Source: Dendrolimus kikuchii
Lineage: Eukaryota; Arthropoda; Insecta; Lepidoptera; Lasiocampidae
Reading direction: 5' to 3'
Assembly (NCBI GenBank): GCA_019925095.2
Contig: CM034415.1
Location: forward strand, 8,403,001-8,467,000
DNA: 64,000 bases
The number at the start of each line of letters is the position of its first letter. Position 1 is the first letter of the stretch. The translations under genes and the position numbers were made by a program. Below the pieces are notes generated by a model. That model had not been told where the DNA came from. It saw only the letters and a list, made by a program, of their open reading frames with translations, and searched no databases. Below, piece after piece: positions 58,270 to 64,000 of the stretch.

Positions 58270-58770
58270 AATCAAACAGTACAGGGTGGCAAAATAAAGT
58301 AGAAAATAATAGGGGCGCCACTTTCGCAGTCTTAACTCTAGCAACTTCAATATTAGGTTAAAAGTAGTTTTGATACTTACTAGTGATTTTTAATAGGACA
58401 TCAGATCTCGTGCAAATATCAGGTTGCTTTAGTTACGCCGTACATTTTGTCAACTAGCCTATGAACTTTACTGTAATAATAATGTCTATAATTTTGTAAG
58501 CAAGATCTTTAATTCCTTGTGATAATTGACAGAACAATTATTGGTTTAAAAGAAGATAAACTAACCATTATAAACGTATCATGTTGGCTGTTCTTTGATA
58601 AATATCGTCGAATTATAACGAAAAGTCTTTATGCTTCAAATTCTACTAGAAATCCAGGATAAACTTTAAAAATCACTGCTCACGTGAAACTCGGTATTGT
58701 TACATGCGTATTTAGTTATTTTTTAGCGGTATTAGACTCTGACCAACAATAAAATTAAAATAACATGGAT
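58270..58770. repeat. Dispersed block H, second copy
   Basis: Collinear with 10.66-11.17 kb in the zinc-finger gene's intron: aataataggggcgccacttt, tacattttgtcaactag, ttgacagaacaattattgg and atgcgtatttagttatttt. It carries a single unit of the motif that is amplified there. Confidence 0.65.
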
Positions 58771-58879
58771 AAATTCACTTTTTTTTATGATTCATTGACC
58801 TTGACTACAAATTAAATAGAATATTGCCAGAAGGCAAAAAAAAATGTTCTCATTCTAGACGTTATTATATATTATCGGC

Positions 58880-59210
58880 GAACCTTTTTAAATTCCGGCT
58901 GTGCGAGCGCAGGTGAGTAGCGAAACCAAATTTGGTTTTAAAAAGAAGTTAAGTAAAGTTCTTTTGCAATGAGCGCAATACAGCCGTCCTGATGAGTCGT
59001 ATGTATAGTTGTAGGAGATTCTAGGGCGGTTCTTTTTGATAAGGCGTTGCTCGTGGCATTTGTCTGCATGTGACATCCCAAGTGACGGCTGGGAAGACCT
59101 TGCTCAACAAAGAAGGGAGTGGCGTAATTCTATTGATAAGGCTGTTGCTGCCTTCGAAACGCAGCGCGTAGAACACTCTAGACGTTATGGTAAGGTTATA
59201 ACTTAATGTA
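58880..59210. pseudogene. Two opposed LINE C-terminal fragments
   Basis: The minus strand (59.01-58.88 kb) reads DSSGRLYCAHCKRTLLN and, in another frame, ATHLRSHSRNLKRF, a C2H2-like finger found at the end of some LINE ORF2 proteins. The plus strand (59.07-59.21 kb) reads DGWEDLAQQRREWRNSIDKA, the block that usually precedes such a finger. Because they are on opposite strands this is two insertions or an inversion. Confidence 0.5.
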
Positions 59211-59339
59211 AAAAATATATTTTCTTTTCTGACAGGGGGGTGCAAGTGCGCTCCTTTGTACCCTGCTGCCATGGCTTCTACAACAGCTGTACGTTACGTA
59301 ACGTTTCAATGAGTATGTAAATTACTTATCAGTCCTAAT

Positions 59340-60800
59340 GCTACCTATATGTTTCATTGCCTACTCTATCAATTATCACAATCTTTAGATAGCGAATTTT
59401 TTTTATTGCTTGTTTAAGATTACAATACCTAAACGAGGAATTAAGCACTTCGTTATGCAGATACCAAAAGACAACAGTAGATAAAGACCGAAATGTCGGG
59501 TTGCCAGAAAGTAAACTTTATTCCACAGGTATAGTAGAATACTTTTATAATGACATCGGATGTTATAAAAAGAAAAATCATATATATACTTAAGAAAATT
59601 ATTATTGTCTTATTAAGGCTTGTAGCAACGCCTACGTCCTTGAGGATTTTTCGGGGGACTGCGGGGTTTCTATAGACGCGGTCGTTTTTTAGATGCATTA
59701 TTATTTTATACGTTAGAGTTATGAATGTTAAAGAAGCAAGTGAGGTGTGCAAGAATAAGCCTAAATGGCGCTCTGTTGTTCGTGCCTACCCCGCAAGGGA
59801 ACTGGCGTGAAGTTATGTATGTATTATTTTATAAAATAAAGTACACATACATACATTAAGTAGTATTTTAAAAAATCGAATTATTCATCTCTGTTTTATA
59901 AATATGTTGATTTATTTATTTCTTTATTATCTTACAAACATCGCTATCATTACAGTTGTCACATAATCTATATATATAAAAATCAATGCCACTTTTCGTT
60001 GTAATTTTATAACTTGAGAACGACTTTACCGATTTTGATGAAATTTTGTGTGTGTGTTTGAGTGGGTCCCGGGATGGTTTAGATCCACAATTGGAACCGG
60101 TAGGTGGCGCTGAGATCGGGTTCTACAATTCTCTGAAATGAGGACAAAAAGTACCGAGCTATTGGGGTGAACTGCTAGTGGTACTAGGGGTCTGGGTATA
60201 TGGGGACTATGGCGTCTGCGCGTCGCAATGTTCGGAGAACATGGAAAAATGGGCAGACGGTGACTCGCCACTCCCTGCATGGGCCCCAAAAAATGTCATA
60301 GAAGACAGGGGCAACATGGGTGGAGTGGCTAAGGGGTGTAGAGAGGTGGGCTGCAGGTTCACCGAAGCTACTTCTGACGTGATGCCATTTATCACTTCCA
60401 CCCCTGGAGCTTGAGTCTTAGCTCTAGCGATCTCCACTCCGAGTCGGCTGGTTAAGGTAAGCACGGAGGCGGGGGCCTTACCCTGGCCCCCGGAGTCAGG
60501 TACGAGGTGTCGCTACTCACTTAAGGCTTCGCTACAAAGTCCCCCTGCGGGTTATTATTATTATACATATATAAAGAAATCACAATGCAGTGACACGTAT
60601 CAACAGATATTAATATATCAGTGTACACAGCATTAGAACTTATCAGATACTTACTGGGGTATTTAAGTATCTGCTTTTATTGATATCGCAAAATTACCGT
60701 GGCTTTTCATTTCCCTATTGGTATAGTACCAAGTTACACGCTCTTCTTCGTATTAAACTACAGGTATGATGTTTTGATTTTAATAATGTCCTGTGTAAAC
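59340..60800. repeat. Composite block D-B-E, second copy, with LINE insertion
   Basis: D (59.34-59.94 kb), repeat T (59.97-60.12 kb, inverted), B (60.13-60.56 kb) and E (60.57-60.78 kb) occur in the same order as D, B, E at 19.64-21.84 kb. Within D, 59711-59822 is an RTE-like LINE 3' end flanked by the 11-bp duplication attattttata (59700-59710 and 59823-59833). Confidence 0.65.
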
Positions 60801-61310
60801 TCTATATAACGACACCGAAGGGAATGTGTATTTTAAGGCGTTATAGAGAGTTGTCGTTAAATGGAGAGAAGGTTATTATTTTTAATACGCTTTTATTAGC
60901 TTCATACGTATGTTAGTATGTAACGGAATCTTTCAAGTTAAATTTGATCGACTTCCCGGTTTGCGATTGAGCTGAAATTTTGCACGTATGTGTATATCGC
61001 GTGACAATGCAATAATATGGTACAATAGAGCTGATCTGATGATGGAGTCGGAAGGTGGCCACTCCTATACTAAACAAGATAGACCCGTTGTGTTTGGGCT
61101 CGTTTTACTTGTCTTGGCTAGCACTCTGCTGCTACATGATATGCAGGATCTCAAAAACTTGTATTTAAAAACCTTTTTAAAAAAGCTTATTTTTACATAA
61201 CGTTCCATTTTATCATAAGAGTGTATTTAATTATTTTTTCAAAGTTTCCACGGAGAAGGGAATTAAATTACTAAATAATCACTGGAAAATGAAAAATAAA
61301 CAATAGTTTT
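60801..61310. other. No recognised gene
   Basis: Contains a repeat-like patch (ggcgttatagagagttgtcg; gtttgcgattgagctgaaat) that looks like another transposon remnant. The frame 60988-61200 is not supported as a gene. Confidence 0.4.
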
Positions 61311-61320
61311 AAAAAAACAA

Positions 61321-61545
61321 AAAATACGCTTTTATAGAAAATCCAACTAAAAAATAGAAAATAAATTTGAATTTAAAATAGTGTAAGAAAAAATGATTTT
61401 ATTGTAAAAAAAACCGTGGGGTGCATGGTATTAATAGTTTGAAAAGCAGCCCACGCTTTTTTTTACAATGAAATCATTTTTTCTTACACTATTTTTAATT
61501 CAAATTTATTTTCTTTTTAGTTGGATTTTTTATAAAAACGTATTT
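61321..61545. repeat. Long inverted repeat, ~95-bp arms
   Basis: Left arm 61321-61420 and right arm 61450-61545 are reverse complements with few differences (e.g. tagtgtaagaaaaaatgatt against aatcattttttcttacacta), separated by a ~29-base loop. There is no coding capacity. It could be a foldback element or the two ends of a MITE with its centre deleted. Confidence 0.85.
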
Positions 61546-61939
61546 AAAAAAAAATAAATTTAACTATTATTTTGCCTGACGTCTTTTGCTGCACCAGTAA
61601 TTTTGTTGTATTTTTTACCTATTTTATTCATATCTTGCGATATTGAGGCATCTTGGTGATAAAGAAAGTATTTAGAAATTTTGATATTTCGGAATTTTTT
61701 AGAAATTCCGTTATGCATGATGCCGACAATTGAGTTTATTAAGGGCTAGGATAATAAAGCGATAAAAGAAAGAATGTTGGCAACTTGAACGGTACTTTTA
61801 TTACTTAATTGTTGTCATTATTGAATGGGTGTAATGCTATATAGAGTGTATTGTCATATGGAAGACAAGCTAACCCAACCAAAGCCAAGAGATTTTGATG
61901 CTTAATGGAGTTTGTCGTTATATCGAGTATCGTTACATG

Positions 61940-62280
61940 GAGTTTACGTTTAAGCCTAAGAATTAGCAGCCGATCAGCGAAAACCACATCGAAATCGGCT
62001 CAGTAATTTTTACGTGAATCCCGAACAAACAGACAAGAAATCTAATAAAAAATGCATCGTGTTCTCCATCGTTTATATATATTTCAGTTGATTATTTTTA
62101 AATAGCTTTAATGTATTTAATAGCAGACACGACATATTTAAAATTTTATAATATCATACATATAGATATATAGCTATAAAAATATATACTTACAGACATA
62201 TAAAACAAATAATAAGCCTTATACAGTTAGATATTGATTCCAGCATAATTCTAGTACATCAAAATAGGTCTTCTCATTAC
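61940..62280 (+). repeat. Block G, second copy
   Basis: Collinear with 27.43-28.16 kb but lacking the 435-bp insertion present there: gatcagcgaaaaccacatcg, aatagctttaatgta, and cttatacagttagatattga at the end. In the first copy this block ends about 100 bases before ligase exon 1; here no exon 1 was found. Confidence 0.65.
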
Positions 62281-62439
62281 ATGACAGCTATAACAAAAGA
62301 TTGTGTTAAGTTACGTTATCCTGGTTGTCACGTTCTGAGCGAGACATGGCTCCTAAAGAACCCTGCACTAGGCAAAGCCTGTAACGCAGGGATAATATAA
62401 TTTATATATACATAAAATGAAACGTTATTCAATACATAT

Positions 62440-62790
62440 TTACAGTATGGAAGTGTGAGCGCTTCCATAGACGCATTCGTTTTGCAGATGCGTTATTATT
62501 TTATTGTGAATAAAGTAAAGTAATATTTAAATAAATATAAAGAAATACAACCAAATTATTTATCTCTCTTTTATAAAAACGCAGATTTTTTTTAAACCTG
62601 TTTTGATAACAGATAAATGAGTAAAAGAGTTTCATGACAATAACTTGGAGGTGATTTGGTGAATGTTTTTCTTTACTTAAAATAACTTTAAAAAAATTAC
62701 TGAAACGTCTCATATCGTGAAGATTTATGATATTGTTTCTCGTAAATTATTGAACAGTAAATAACACCCAAAACACCAAGAAAAACATAC
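62440..62790. repeat. Repeat D fragment
   Basis: agatgcgttattattttatt and ttaaaataactttaaaaaaa-type phrases match repeat D. Confidence 0.5.
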
Positions 62791-62954
62791 AGACATATAA
62801 CTATTTACCCAGTAGAAAAGACACCTATAAACACAAAACACACAAACAAATTAATTAAACATTAAAAATATATCAGTAATATTAGAGCGCCTTTTCATTA
62901 AAACTTATGGGACCTGCATACGTCTAGTCATCGCAGCGGACAACGAACTACTGA

Positions 62955-63685
62955 CTAGCGTTTTTTTATTTATTTATTGGACTTGACTTTATGTTGTTGG
63001 TCCGAAGACCTTACAACTTTACCGGGGTCTTTGGGGCGAGCGAGCCCGGGGGGGCAACTTGCTCGAGGGAGCTCCCTAAGGAGTTGGTTCGCGGTGGCCT
63101 ACGCTATCTTACTGCCGTTTCGCAACGTGTTATGGCTGGGAGAGAAGAAACGGCGAAAGAAACTTCCCAGCAACACGCCTAGTCTATCCTGTGGGGTGAG
63201 CTATGTCTCCTAGCGTCCCTCGCGGGGACGTGGAGAGGTCTTGATTGGCGGCGTCTGAGACGCCGCCGTCTGTGTCTGTCTGTCGGTGCCTGCCAGCCTA
63301 CCGTCCTAACCGTGGGCGGACTGATCCGGGCCAGCCGTTTCGTAATAACGTCGACTCTGTCCGTCAGGACGTTACGCGGTCGTCGAACAAGAGCCTTTCG
63401 ACGAGGCTTATAATCGGACGCGGACACGACGAGCGGATTTCGATGGTGCGGCGCGAGATCGAAATACTTACGCGAGAGCGACGTAATGTAGTTTTTGATG
63501 GAGGGAAGCTCCAGATCGCGGTGGAGGTCGACGTTACGCATATAGAGGGGAGCACCGACTGCTCTGCGCATGAATTTATTCTGCACGATTTGCAGTTTAT
63601 CTAAAAGGGCAGGCTTGGCATGGCCGAATACCACACTCGCGTATGTCATGATCGGGAGGCTGACTAGCGTAGCGCGGGAGCGCAC
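62955..63685 (-). pseudogene. Jockey-like LINE, 5'-truncated, RT C-terminus and 3'-UTR
   Basis: Minus-strand frame 63179-63685: SLPIMTYASVVFGHAKPALL, DKLQIVQNKFMRRAVGAPLY, MRNVDLHRDLELPSIKNYIT, typical of the region after RT in jockey elements (Y-A-S ... LQ-x-x-QN-x-x-RR-x-x-GAP-Y-x-RN). 3' end at about 62.96 kb. Confidence 0.85.
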
Positions 63686-63689
63686 ATAT

Positions 63690-64000
63690 TAATAGTTGCT
63701 CTATCTCGCTCGCACATCATCCGTCCCGCTCGCACACTGCTATACATTGTACTAGCAGTATGACTTGTTAATATTTGTACTTAAGGTTACCGTTTCCAAA
63801 ATAAATCAGTTCACTTCAGTTCACATCAGCACTCGACAGTAAATACTACTCTCTGCCATCTGAAGTATTATTTTACGTCTACCTCTCGCTGCTATAAACT
63901 CATCTTGATAAGCAAACTAGTATAGGAGAGGTGAACATAAATAAATAAGATTAACAAATTATTATAAATAACAATAATGGTTTGACTGATTTGAATATGT
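63690..64000 (+). other. Possible LTR fragment, then sequence like ligase intron 1
   Basis: 63.69-63.91 kb has ctctatctcgctcgcacatc and a central aaataaatcagttcac, which looks like the end of a retroelement LTR but has no partner in the window. 63918-64000 (ctagtataggagaggtgaac, then caataatggtttgactgatt) matches 29.25-29.47 kb in ligase intron 1, without the ~120 bp between the two phrases there. Confidence 0.45.

Overview
The window looks like repeat-dense nuclear DNA of a moth or butterfly (Lepidoptera), with split genes, GT-AG introns and AT-rich intergenic DNA. It carries R1-clade, jockey-like, RTE-like and CR1/L2-like LINEs, tRNA-headed SINEs, a CsRn1-type LTR retrotransposon, a DD37D (maT-like) mariner, a hAT MITE and a second MITE family. 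The species cannot be fixed from the sequence alone.

Layout. 0-4.7 kb: LINE fragments and short repeats. 5.0-6.9 kb (+): a small secreted TIL-domain protease inhibitor gene. 7.0-8.7 kb: hAT MITE, a perfect 90-bp tandem duplication and a repeat that ends beside the next gene. 8.7-15.9 kb (-): a complete four-exon ZAD-C2H2 zinc-finger gene (472 aa). Its last intron contains a ~94-bp tandem array that copies the authentic 3' splice site. 16-28 kb: no host gene recognised, only LINE, BEL/Pao, SINE and MITE remnants. 28.3-54.7 kb (+): an acyl-CoA ligase gene of the luciferase / 4-coumarate-CoA ligase type, in at least eight exons. Its introns hold an R1-clade LINE (32.8-37.4 kb), an antisense broken THAP-domain gene (39.4-40.7 kb), a CsRn1/gypsy element (43.0-47.6 kb), two abutting R1-like LINE tails (49.1-50.9 kb) and a mariner with an open transposase (53.1-54.2 kb). 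55-64 kb: LINE fragments, a long inverted repeat, and two short blocks resembling sequence upstream of, and within intron 1 of, the ligase gene.

Main points. (1) The ligase reading frame and splice phases are intact over the eight exons found, but three segments of the conserved fold were not found, each in an intron carrying a large element. (2) The zinc-finger array places about nine decoy 3' splice sites upstream of the real acceptor. (3) The TIL gene has a splice donor overlapping its stop codon; splicing to a later acceptor rebuilds the same stop. (4) The THAP gene keeps its introns but has a frameshift and in-frame stops. (5) Several nested insertions have readable target-site duplications and give a relative order of events. 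All calls are by eye; no database search was run.
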